A stretch of 55,871 nt of DNA, from the NCBI GenBank assembly GCA_029563035.1, contig JAKQTP010000108.1:1-55871 (forward strand). The letters run 5' to 3'. The translations under genes and the position numbers were made by a program. The stretch is from an archaeon. Its GTDB lineage: Archaea > Iainarchaeota > Iainarchaeia > CSSED10-239. Under the pieces are notes generated by a model. The model did not search any database, was not told the origin of the DNA, and was given only the letters and a program-made list of their open reading frames with translations. This document shows positions 1-6,914 of this stretch, in pieces; position 1 is the stretch's first letter; each line of letters begins with the position of its first letter.

Positions 1-141
1 GATGACTCAACATCTAAAGTTAAATTAGTTTGGAACTTTATTCCTACAGCAGAAAAGTATACAATTCAATGGAAAAGAAATTCAACTACTTTAGAGTATG
101 AAGAAATATTTATTTATTCTATTGAAAATACTTATGAAATA
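1..141. repeat. Terminal redundancy of the contig, left copy
   Basis: Bases 1-141 are identical to bases 55731-55871. A perfect overlap of this kind is what an assembler leaves when it closes a circular or circularly permuted genome, and 141 is a common maximum k-mer size in metagenome assembly. The genome unit is therefore 55,730 bp. It need not be a physical terminal repeat of the packaged DNA. Confidence 0.9.
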
Positions 142-237
142 ATAATACCAAAAGAAATTAGTAAAAGTTTTACAGCAAGAATTAAAGTGCAGTATATTTC
201 AGGTAAAGAGTCTTCTTGGTCTAATGTACTTAAATAA
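1..237 (+). CDS. Phage lipoprotein with fibronectin-like domain, 3' part
   Basis: This is the C-terminal 78 codons of the gene that begins at 55614; the frame continues exactly across the duplicated contig ends, giving a 117-residue protein. The segment reads as a beta-sandwich of fibronectin type III flavour: a KLVWNF strand, then EKYTIQWKR, and a closing SWSNVLK. With the lipoprotein signal in the 5' part it should be a surface- or periplasm-facing lipoprotein made in the infected cell. Phage lipoproteins of this size often act in superinfection exclusion by blocking receptors. That role is inference here. TAA stop at 235-237. Confidence 0.75.
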   Translation, partial: DDSTSKVKLVWNFIPTAEKYTIQWKRNSTTLEYEEIFIYSIENTYEIIIPKEISKSFTARIKVQYISGKESSWSNVLK

Positions 238-250
238 AGTGGAGAAAATT

Positions 251-487
251 ATGAATTCGGAAGACTACATAACTAAGAAAATAAATAAAAGAAAAGCTGG
301 TTTTTACTGTAGAGCACAACCTCCAACAAACCCGTTTACAACAAGAATGGTAGAGCTTTGTATTTCATTCTCTGTAGTTGGAGCTACTTTATGGTTACCA
401 CCATTCACAGAAGAAGAACTTGATAAAATATATGAAGTAGGTAAAAAATTTTTTGAATCACAAAGAAAGGAGAATAAAAATGAATAA
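251..487 (+). CDS. Small early protein, unknown
   Basis: This encodes 78 residues starting MNSEDYITKK. The ATG at 251 follows a GGAG SD (241-244) and was preferred to an in-frame non-ATG start at 224 that overlaps the upstream lipoprotein gene. A central hydrophobic stretch (VELCISFSVVGATLWLPPF) could be a membrane segment or a buried core, followed by a charged helix rich in Glu and Lys. I do not recognise the family. It sits in the run of small early genes downstream of the lipoprotein. Confidence 0.6.
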   Translation: MNSEDYITKKINKRKAGFYCRAQPPTNPFTTRMVELCISFSVVGATLWLPPFTEEELDKIYEVGKKFFESQRKENKNE

Positions 488-548
488 AACTTTATACCAC
501 AAAATTGTTATAAAATTTTTAATATTCTTACTTGATTTTTCAATGTAA
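480..548 (+). CDS. Possible 22-residue hydrophobic peptide
   Basis: A very short frame beginning MNKTLYHKIVIKF, with a good SD (AGAAAGGAG) inside the end of the preceding gene and an ATG overlapping that gene's 3' end. The peptide is largely hydrophobic and could insert in a membrane. Its length makes it uncertain; the SD and the coupled start are the only support. Confidence 0.3.
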   Translation: MNKTLYHKIVIKFLIFLLDFSM

Positions 549-596
549 AAGAATGGTACTCTACAAGCGGGCAACAATAAAAAGGAGTTTTGCTAT

Positions 597-1139
597 ATGT
601 TTATAAGAGAAGATTCTATAATTATTGAAAGTGATAACTTAAAAGAAATTTCCACAAAATTGGCAATGTATTTTCAAAATAAAAATGCAGTCATTGTTGG
701 AAATGCTGCTTCAGGAAAAACTGCAATAGCAGAAATTACTATACAAAAATTAGATGGGACGCATAAATTAATTTATTGCGATGACTACTTACGACAAGAA
801 GGTTTGTCTGCTCTTATGTTAAGTATTGAAAGACATAATATGGTTCCACAATCTACTAGAAAGAAATTAATTATTGAAGGTTGTCTTGGTTATAGACTTC
901 TTCGCAAGTGTGCAAAAAGAGAAATTGATTTTTTTCCAGATATTATTGTAGAAATTAAAGTCAACAATTTTCAACAGTATAAGTTTATGGAGTTAGATGA
1001 AAGAAAAATTGACTACGCGGAGTACAAAATGAATTATTTGCGTATGAATAAATCTTTGAATACTATTTTTAATGATTTTTTGAACATTAATGATAGATAT
1101 TTTGAACACATTATAGTAGAGAATACTTTTCATAGGTGA
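597..1139 (+). CDS. P-loop kinase-like NTPase
   Basis: This protein of 180 residues has a clear Walker A motif, GNAASGKT, at about 35-42, then YCDDYL and the segment LIIEGCLGYRLLRK, typical of small phage P-loop kinases of the uridine-kinase/AAA_33 type. The substrate cannot be read from the sequence: a nucleoside, a modified DNA base (compare the kinases of thymine hypermodification) or a protein are all possible. The ATG follows AAAAGGAG. It is the last gene before the 600-bp repeat-rich non-coding region and lies upstream of the sugar-modification operon, so a link to DNA modification is possible but unproven. Confidence 0.6.
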   Translation: MFIREDSIIIESDNLKEISTKLAMYFQNKNAVIVGNAASGKTAIAEITIQKLDGTHKLIYCDDYLRQEGLSALMLSIERHNMVPQSTRKKLIIEGCLGYRLLRKCAKREIDFFPDIIVEIKVNNFQQYKFMELDERKIDYAEYKMNYLRMNKSLNTIFNDFLNINDRYFEHIIVENTFHR

Positions 1140-1145
1140 GTAAAA

Positions 1146-1366
1146 GTACAAAAAGTAACAAATAGTACAATTGAAGTACAAAAAAGTATTTTTTACTTAT
1201 TTGTACTTTGTTGTACTTTATTAAAGTACGAAGAAGTAACAATAATATAAATCTTACTTTTTTAAGACAATTGTACTTTTTAAAAAGTAAGCTTAAAAAA
1301 GTGTACTATAATTTACTTTTTTGTACTTTATTTCTACTTTTTATCAAGACCATTTTTAAAAAGTAC
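1146..1366. repeat. Cluster of ten GTAC-centred repeats
   Basis: GTAC occurs at 1146, 1165, 1176, 1203, 1213, 1226, 1273, 1303, 1323 and 1363, mostly inside AAGTACAA or TTGTACTTT, in both orientations. Ten copies in about 220 bases of AT-rich DNA is far above chance. No convincing gene lies here. The array may be a protein-binding region (operator or origin-associated). GTAC is also at the heart of the -35 element of the five early promoters. Confidence 0.7.
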
Positions 1367-1415
1367 CCGGAAATATGTGTAAACTTAACCAGATTGGGAA
1401 TTTTGTATATCCTTT

Positions 1416-1427
1416 TGTATACCAATT
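1416..1427 (-). repeat. Iteron AATTGGTATACA, inverted copy
   Basis: The 12-base element AATTGGTATACA is present here on the minus strand. Three plus-strand copies lie at 1555-1566, 1619-1630 and 1631-1642. Looser relatives (TTACCAATTGATATG near 1460) lie between. Iterated sites in a long non-coding stretch next to the modification and replication genes suggest an origin or an operator cluster. Confidence 0.6.
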
Positions 1428-1554
1428 TCTAGTCTAAGTTATTCTCCTGCTTCAATGTTACCAATTGATATGTTTTTTCTATTTAATCAGTAAGAAAAAG
1501 AAATATATAAAATAAAAAAGAAATATATAGGCTCTCCGGTGCAAAATAGGTATC

Positions 1555-1601
1555 AATTGGTATACAGAATGATCTATGTTGTTAAATAGCTATAAGTTAT
1601 A
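1555..1601 (+). repeat. Direct repeat copy 1 (iteron plus 35-base tail)
   Basis: The copy starts with the AATTGGTATACAG iteron and continues through CTATGTTGTTAAATAGC and TATAAGTTA. It matches the copy at 1631-1677 with a few substitutions and a one-base length difference. The two copies are 76 bases apart. Confidence 0.7.
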
Positions 1602-1618
1602 TCATTTTTGAGCTCAGA

Positions 1619-1677
1619 AATTGGTATACAAATTGGTATACAGACGCTCTATGTTATTAAATACCTATAAGTTAAAT
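1619..1677 (+). repeat. Tandem iterons and direct repeat copy 2
   Basis: Two AATTGGTATACA iterons stand head to tail at 1619-1630 and 1631-1642. The second continues into CTATGTTATTAAATACC and TATAAGTTA, repeating the block at 1555-1601. This spacing is typical of initiator-protein or repressor sites. The region 1140-1737 holds no supported gene. Confidence 0.65.
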
Positions 1678-1684
1678 TTTTTTA

Positions 1685-1714
1685 GCCATTTTTTACATAC
1701 ACTCGCAATAATAT
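1685..1714 (+). promoter_or_regulatory. CAATAAT-class promoter upstream of modification operon
   Basis: GCCA (1685-1688), then 16 bases, then GCAATAAT (1705-1712). The -35 is the weakest of the family (GCCA for GACA) but the spacing and the -10 box match. The start codon of the glycosyltransferase gene lies 25 bases downstream of the box, and no other gene starts between. Confidence 0.55.
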
Positions 1715-1737
1715 ACTTATAAGAAAGCGGAGGTTTT

Positions 1738-2988
1738 ATGAATATAGCTGTAGGAAAATTGGGAAAAAAGTTCTATTTTAATAGAAATAAATGGACTATA
1801 GATTCTGGAGATTCTGAAGTATCTTCTCTTATAATTACTCTTGCAGCACTAAACCCGAGTAAAAAATTCTTCATTATAGGAACAAATGACTTTAGTTCTC
1901 TTTCAAAAGAGATTAAAGAAAAATATTTTCCAAACAATAATGTAATTGACGTTTGGAAAGACTTCGATGCAAAAAAACATGACAGAATAAACTACATCAT
2001 AGATTATTTTAATGAGAAAAAAGTTTCAATAGATTTTGGTTATCTTCACTTAGGTCCAGTTTCTCAAGTAAATATTCCAGAAAAAAGCTACCAATTAAAA
2101 TCAGGAGAAATCGCAAAAGTAATAAACATGTCAAAACTTTATTGTGGACCGATGGTTCACTTTTTAAATGAAAGTAAAATACCGTATGTTGTAATGGGTG
2201 AAGATCCAAGATATTTTCCAATACCAGCAAGAGATTTATTTCATAGACCATTAGCTTATTTATCAACTCAAAATATAGAAGTTAAAACTAAATTTGCAAA
2301 AGAATACTTATCTAAAGATTTAGTTTCTATAAAAGAACAAATAATTAATGAAGAATATGATAGATGGTTTTTAGTTTCTGAAGATATAGAAAAAGTATAT
2401 GATTACAAAAAATATAAGAAAACAAATTTTTTAGATATCTACACAAATGGGAATGGGTCTGCTGGAGAAAAGAAATTTAAAATCATAAAAGAATATATGC
2501 ATAAAATTCCATTTTATTGTCTTGGCAAATGGAGTGAAGAACTAATAGAAGAACAATACAAAAAATATTTTTTCAATCTTCCAATGGTTGATGCTACTGA
2601 TAGATTATATAGAACAAAATATACTTTAATGTTTCATTTTGAAGATGGTTTTCCTTCTTCAAAATTTTGGAAGATGATTAATTTTGGTATAATTCCGTTC
2701 TATCATAAGTCTATGGACTCTCAAAAAAATCAACCAGTTCATGAATACTTAAGAATATCTTCTAGAAAAGAATTAGTTGAGAAAATAAACTTCTTAGAAT
2801 CTAATCCACAATTTTACAATCAAATTTTAGAATTTCATTCTTCTCAATTTAAAAAAGAGTATTTTACTGGAGAATTTGTAAATAACATTTTTTTAAAATA
2901 TCTTTCTAAAGTAACTAAGACAAATAACAAAGAAACTAACAAAAATACTTTTTATAAAGAATCAGTTCTTTTTAGAAAGGAAGATTAA
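1738..2988 (+). CDS. T4 beta-glucosyltransferase-like DNA glycosyltransferase
   Basis: This 416-residue protein has the layout of a GT-B glycosyltransferase and, by eye, follows T4 DNA beta-glucosyltransferase segment by segment: MNIAVGKLGK at the N-terminus, DPR near 156 and HRPLAYLSTQ at 169-178 (T4 has DIR and NRPWAYLYTE), LDIYTNGNGSAGEKK near 232 (T4 has LDVIYGGSFRSGQRESK), and a C-terminal helix with RISSRKELVEKI. Such enzymes transfer a sugar from a nucleotide donor to hydroxymethylated bases in duplex DNA. It is the first gene of a four-gene operon with nonulosonic acid genes, and the phage carries a dCMP hydroxymethylase candidate. The sugar and the exact base are unknown. The ATG follows a GCGGAGG SD. 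Confidence 0.65.
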   Translation: MNIAVGKLGKKFYFNRNKWTIDSGDSEVSSLIITLAALNPSKKFFIIGTNDFSSLSKEIKEKYFPNNNVIDVWKDFDAKKHDRINYIIDYFNEKKVSIDFGYLHLGPVSQVNIPEKSYQLKSGEIAKVINMSKLYCGPMVHFLNESKIPYVVMGEDPRYFPIPARDLFHRPLAYLSTQNIEVKTKFAKEYLSKDLVSIKEQIINEEYDRWFLVSEDIEKVYDYKKYKKTNFLDIYTNGNGSAGEKKFKIIKEYMHKIPFYCLGKWSEELIEEQYKKYFFNLPMVDATDRLYRTKYTLMFHFEDGFPSSKFWKMINFGIIPFYHKSMDSQKNQPVHEYLRISSRKELVEKINFLESNPQFYNQILEFHSSQFKKEYFTGEFVNNIFLKYLSKVTKTNNKETNKNTFYKESVLFRKED

Positions 2989-2989
2989 A

Positions 2990-3724
2990 ATGATATTTAA
3001 TTATCAATATGTACAAAAAATTTGTAAAAAAGAAAAAATTTACATTTTAGTTTTAGCGAGGTCTAATTCTTCACGAGTAAGAGAAAAAAACACAAGACAA
3101 TTTTATGGAGAAAAATCTCTTATAGAAATAAAGATGAATCAAATTATAAACTCTGGTATTCCAAAAAGTAATATTCTTACAAGCTTTGATTTTTCTTTAA
3201 ATGAAAATAATTGCACGCAAATTATTAGAGATACTACTCTATTTACAGATGATTCTATCAAATTTAGTGATCTTTTACACAATCTTTTTACAGAAATAAA
3301 AAAGAAAAGAAAAGTTTCACACTTACTAATAACTTATCCAACTTCTCCTATGTTTGATGAATCTTTATACAGAGATGCAATTTATAAATATTATTCTGAA
3401 GTTATTTGTGGTTCTTATGATTCTATAATTTCAGGAGTTATGAAAAGAGGTTTTTTCTGGTACCATGGCAAAACAGTAAATTATTGTGCAAATGAGAATC
3501 ATCAATATACACAAAACATTTCTCCAGTGTTTGAAGTTAACAACGCACTATATGGTGGAAAATTTGAAAAACTTTTAGAAAGAAGATATTTCATCGGTGA
3601 AAATCCATACTTTTTAGAAAATAGAGTTATAGACTCTATTGATGTAGACACTATTGAAGATTTTCTTTTAGCAAGAAGTATGTATGTTGAAAAAATGAGA
3701 GGTGGATTTTCAAATGCGCTATGA
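2990..3724 (+). CDS. CMP-nonulosonic acid synthetase-like cytidylyltransferase (NeuA family)
   Basis: This protein of 244 residues shows the NeuA/KdsB nucleotidyltransferase signature near residues 23-34 (ARSNSSRVREKN, against the usual ARxxSxRxxxKN), followed by GEKSLIEIKMNQIINSG, a TYPTSPM segment and the C-terminal metal-binding IDSIDVDTIEDF. Family members activate sialic, legionaminic or pseudaminic acids with CTP to give CMP-sugars. The gene starts one base after the glycosyltransferase stop and overlaps the next gene by 11 bases, so the operon is translationally coupled. The sugar it activates cannot be told from sequence; the NeuB-like enzyme two genes downstream is the natural source. 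Confidence 0.75.
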   Translation: MIFNYQYVQKICKKEKIYILVLARSNSSRVREKNTRQFYGEKSLIEIKMNQIINSGIPKSNILTSFDFSLNENNCTQIIRDTTLFTDDSIKFSDLLHNLFTEIKKKRKVSHLLITYPTSPMFDESLYRDAIYKYYSEVICGSYDSIISGVMKRGFFWYHGKTVNYCANENHQYTQNISPVFEVNNALYGGKFEKLLERRYFIGENPYFLENRVIDSIDVDTIEDFLLARSMYVEKMRGGFSNAL

Positions 3725-4388
3725 TAGTTTTGAACAAAGCGTTATTTTAACTATTGATGAAAATTTAAGAAAACCTTCAAATTTTTTTATTAAAGAAGAC
3801 AAATCAATAGTAACAGACATAGACAAACTTATAAGTAAAAAAATTAAAGTACTTTGTAAACACTTTTTTGATGATTTTTCATTTATATCAGAAGAAGAAA
3901 TAACAAAAAACAATAGAGCCCTTTATACTATTGTAATTGACCCTATTGACGGTACAGAAAATTTTGCAAACAATATACCTATTTTCGGGTTCAGTTTAGC
4001 AATTTATTTTAATGAAAGCCACGAATATTCTTTATTGTATTTTCCAAAATTAAATTTAAAACTTTCATCATTAGACGAAAAAACAATTTCTACAAAACAA
4101 AAAAGTAGAATAGTTGCTTTATCTTCTTCTATGACTTTACAAGAAATTATTACTGAGTCTAAAAATTATGAAGAATATAGAATAACTGGATGTGCAACTT
4201 ATAATATTTTTTCTGTTATAACAAAAAGTTTCAAAAATTATTATAATCCTAGAGCATGTTCTTGGGATATTTTAGCTGGAATAAATTTAGCAATTCAATT
4301 TAATTGTAAAGTTTTAATAGACGGAGAAAAATACTATGGAAAATATTTGCAAGAAGATAAAAGATATTCATTGTCAATTTCCAACTGA
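3714..4388 (+). CDS. Inositol monophosphatase-family phosphatase
   Basis: This encodes 224 residues with the full metal-binding signature of the IMPase/CysQ fold: a glutamate cluster at about 60-62, DPIDGTENF at 76-84 and SWDILAG at 183-189. These enzymes remove phosphate from sugar or nucleotide phosphates in a Mg-dependent reaction. Between NeuA-like and NeuB-like genes, a plausible job is to dephosphorylate a nonulosonic-acid phosphate or its precursor, as the 9-phosphate route requires; recycling of nucleotide by-products is an alternative. The ATG at 3714 was chosen because GAGAGGTGG lies just upstream; an in-frame GTG at 3702 overlaps that SD. Confidence 0.75.
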   Translation: MRYDSFEQSVILTIDENLRKPSNFFIKEDKSIVTDIDKLISKKIKVLCKHFFDDFSFISEEEITKNNRALYTIVIDPIDGTENFANNIPIFGFSLAIYFNESHEYSLLYFPKLNLKLSSLDEKTISTKQKSRIVALSSSMTLQEIITESKNYEEYRITGCATYNIFSVITKSFKNYYNPRACSWDILAGINLAIQFNCKVLIDGEKYYGKYLQEDKRYSLSISN

Positions 4389-5754
4389 GTGCCATATAAT
4401 TGGAAATGGAGAATTACAACATGAACTAGCTCAGAATTCTTTTTGTATAACAGTGAACAACTCTTTAAATAGAAACCTTAGAACAAATACTATAATTAAT
4501 ATTGTTAAGTCTAAATATAGTATTAAAGATATAGATTTCAACATCATAAATTTAATACCATATGATTTAATAGAAGATTTTAAAAAATTACATAAAATTA
4601 GTTCTTCTAATATAATAATTTTAGAAGAAGAAGATTTAATAGACTCATCATTAATTTTAAATCCAGCTATTTTTTCTATAAAGATAGCAAAAGGATTAGG
4701 ATGCGAGAGACTATACATTGATGGATATAATTTTGATTCTTCAACAAATAAATTAAGCATAAATACTGAAGACTTCAATAAAGTCTATTTTGAAAAACAA
4801 AAAGAAGAATTTAATAAATTCATAAAAGAACAAAATATTGAATTTTATACTAAAAAAGAAAAAAGTATAAAATCATTAATTGATGAGAAAGTAAATAATA
4901 ATGAAGTAATAATAGTAGCAGAGATTACAAATAACCACTTAGGAGACATTGATTTACTATGTAAAATAGCAAAATTAGCTACAGAACAGGGAGCTGATTT
5001 AGTTAAAATTCAAAAAAGAGATGTGAATTTATTTTATACTAAAGAAGAATTGCAACGCCCATATGAATCTAAGTTTGGAAAAACTTATGGAGATTATAGA
5101 CGTGGGGTTGAATTGACAGTAGATGATTTAAAGAAATTTGACTCATTCTGCAAAAAAGAAAATATTTTGTGGTTTAGTACAATCTTAGACAAATTTTCTT
5201 TTAATTTAATGAACTCTACTTTTAATCTTGAGCTAGTTAAAATTCCTTCTACAGTTTCAAATCATAAAAATTTTATTGAGTATGTTAGCAAAAATTATCA
5301 CAAAGACATAATTATTAGTACTGGTGCAACAGGAGAAGAATACATAAGTGAAATTGTTGATAAGTTCTATTCAGAAAAAAGATTTTTATTTATTTTGCAT
5401 ACTCTTTCTAGTTATCCAACGCCTTTAGAAGAAATAAATACTGGAGTTATAAATATCTTATTTGCATTAAAAAGTAGAATGAAAAATATTGTACCGGGTT
5501 ATTCTGGACATGACTTAGGAAGTATTGGTTCTATGATGGCTATAGCAGCTGGAGCAATAATGATTGAAAAGCATGTGAAATATAAAGACCATGAATGGGT
5601 TCATTTTGATGAAGTTGCTTTAGACCTTTCAAAAGAAGAATTAAAAACTTTCGTGTCAGAAGTAAAAAAAGCAGAAATAATGCGCGGTTCTTTTAAAAAG
5701 AAAATTCATTCAATAGAAAACCACAAATATAAGACAAATTCTTTATGCAATTGA
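4336..5754 (+). CDS. Fusion: sialyltransferase-like domain plus sialic acid (NeuB) synthase
   Basis: This 472-residue protein has two parts. Residues about 15-180 resemble GT42/DUF115-type proteins: HIIGNGE near 20, VNN near 40, and IAKGLGCERLYIDGYNF near 117-133, the place where GT42 enzymes have an LG-x-IYL-x-G-x-DF signature. Residues about 190-450 are a NeuB barrel: VAEITNNHLGD (194-204), VKIQ, STG (328-330), LHTLSSYPTP with His355, GYSGHDLG (388-395) and IEKHV (410-414). NeuB enzymes condense phosphoenolpyruvate with an N-acetylated hexosamine to form nonulosonic acids. The C-terminal antifreeze-like (SAF) domain usual in NeuB is missing. The gene overlaps the phosphatase gene by 53 bases and starts after CGGAG. 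The transferase assignment of the N-terminus is tentative. Confidence 0.75.
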   Translation: MENICKKIKDIHCQFPTECHIIGNGELQHELAQNSFCITVNNSLNRNLRTNTIINIVKSKYSIKDIDFNIINLIPYDLIEDFKKLHKISSSNIIILEEEDLIDSSLILNPAIFSIKIAKGLGCERLYIDGYNFDSSTNKLSINTEDFNKVYFEKQKEEFNKFIKEQNIEFYTKKEKSIKSLIDEKVNNNEVIIVAEITNNHLGDIDLLCKIAKLATEQGADLVKIQKRDVNLFYTKEELQRPYESKFGKTYGDYRRGVELTVDDLKKFDSFCKKENILWFSTILDKFSFNLMNSTFNLELVKIPSTVSNHKNFIEYVSKNYHKDIIISTGATGEEYISEIVDKFYSEKRFLFILHTLSSYPTPLEEINTGVINILFALKSRMKNIVPGYSGHDLGSIGSMMAIAAGAIMIEKHVKYKDHEWVHFDEVALDLSKEELKTFVSEVKKAEIMRGSFKKKIHSIENHKYKTNSLCN

Positions 5755-5786
5755 AATAATAGATAAATAAAGAAAGGTGAATAAAT

Positions 5787-6140
5787 ATGAGAAAAAGAAA
5801 AGAAGAACTTTTGAAAGAAGAGAAGATTCAATACAGAGAAGAAAGGGCACAAAATATTTATTCTACTCGTTTGAAATTTCATTTGCTAGGATTTCCATTA
5901 AAAGCTGAAGATGCTATTTTAGCAAAATGTGCTGAATGTATGAATGACTTTGTAGACGGAAAAGAAGATTGTCAATCAGAAGATTGTCCTTTGTATTCTT
6001 TTATGCCATTTTCTAAAGTTAAGAAATTATCAGAAGAACAACGTCAAAGAAAAATAAAAGAATTTTATTCTAACTATGATAAGTTTGGAAATAAAATTAC
6101 AGAAGAGACGCCTAAAGAAAATATAGTAACAAAGGAATGA
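5787..6140 (+). CDS. Small zinc-binding phage protein
   Basis: This protein of 117 residues has a Cys cluster, AKCAECMNDFVDGKEDC followed by EDCPLYSFMPF. This pattern (CxxC, DC, DCPLYxxxP) belongs to a conserved phage family of unknown function and probably binds one zinc. The ends are charged and helical. The ATG follows AGAAAGGTG. The gene opens a run of closely spaced genes that ends at the GroES terminator. Confidence 0.6.
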   Translation: MRKRKEELLKEEKIQYREERAQNIYSTRLKFHLLGFPLKAEDAILAKCAECMNDFVDGKEDCQSEDCPLYSFMPFSKVKKLSEEQRQRKIKEFYSNYDKFGNKITEETPKENIVTKE

Positions 6141-6147
6141 AATAAAT

Positions 6148-6339
6148 ATGAACGAAGAATTAATATTTGAAAATTTTATTTTGCCAATTATTGAAAATGA
6201 AAATGATGAGATTTCTAGTAAACTTTCTAAAATTTTAGAAGAATACAATCATCATGAAAGAACATCTTTTAATGAGGGAATTGACTTTGTTTTTAAAACA
6301 CTAGTTGGAAGAACTCTAAAGCAGATAGGAGAAAAGTGA
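6148..6339 (+). CDS. Small acidic protein, unknown
   Basis: This encodes 63 residues, starting MNEELIFENF, largely helical and rich in Glu and Asn. It begins seven bases after the preceding stop and ends immediately before the next ATG, so it is translated as part of the same message. I do not recognise the family. Confidence 0.55.
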   Translation: MNEELIFENFILPIIENENDEISSKLSKILEEYNHHERTSFNEGIDFVFKTLVGRTLKQIGEK

Positions 6340-6912
6340 ATGGATAGACATTTAGAAGAACTTAGAGAAAAATTATTTTCTTCAGAACTTAAATGTGTAA
6401 AAGTTGATTGTTTTGCATTTAATGATACTTATAAAAATTATTGTGCTATGGGGGGATGTATTCAGTTATTTTTAGACACTATTAATATTAGAATAAAGTC
6501 TGAAAAGCTAAAGTCAAAATATGAAAAATTAGCTGAACCAAAATTTAGTGTAGGAGAAACTTTTTATCAGCCTACAATATATTGTTTTGAAGACTTTTTG
6601 AAATTTTTAGAAAAAGAAAGCTTTGAAGAAAATATGATAGTAGATGAATTAGTAGTGTCAGAAATAAGATTTAGTGGTTTTGATAAATTTCCGCAGTATT
6701 TCTCTGTAGAAAAAAATTCTCTTTCTCGTTCAGTGCATAATGAGTATGAAATGTATAAGACAAAAGAAGAAGTTATTAAGAAAACTTTAGACATGCTTTT
6801 TACTAAATCAAGAGATAGAATAAATAAGTTAGAAAAAGAAACAGTAGAGTCTATAAAAGCACGAGATTTAATTTTAGAGTTAGAAGAAAAATTTTTAAAT
6901 GGGGGTAAATAA
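6340..6912 (+). CDS. Hypothetical protein
   Basis: This 190-residue protein starts on the base after the stop of the preceding gene, with AGGAGAAG upstream. The N-terminus holds four Cys (KCVKVDCFAF, NYCAMGGC), possibly metal-binding. The C-terminal half is a charged helix (about 140-190) that could form a coiled coil. It lies directly ahead of the DNA methyltransferase, but nothing in it shows a function. Confidence 0.6.
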   Translation: MDRHLEELREKLFSSELKCVKVDCFAFNDTYKNYCAMGGCIQLFLDTINIRIKSEKLKSKYEKLAEPKFSVGETFYQPTIYCFEDFLKFLEKESFEENMIVDELVVSEIRFSGFDKFPQYFSVEKNSLSRSVHNEYEMYKTKEEVIKKTLDMLFTKSRDRINKLEKETVESIKARDLILELEEKFLNGGK

Positions 6913-6914
6913 GA

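Noticed and set aside
572..582. CAACAATAAA upstream of the P-loop kinase gene
   Set aside because: Only partly matches the CAATAAT box and has no GACA at 16 bases; not called as a promoter.
1239..1250. ACAATAATATA in the GTAC array
   Set aside because: It matches the -10 of the CAATAAT class, but no -35-like element sits at the required distance and no gene starts downstream.
1208..1432. Open frame of 74 codons in the GTAC repeat array
   Set aside because: It lacks an SD and its sequence is set by the repeats; treated as non-coding.
1146..1677. Possible CRISPR-like array
   Set aside because: Repeats are short, unevenly spaced and in both orientations, with no spacer structure or Cas genes.
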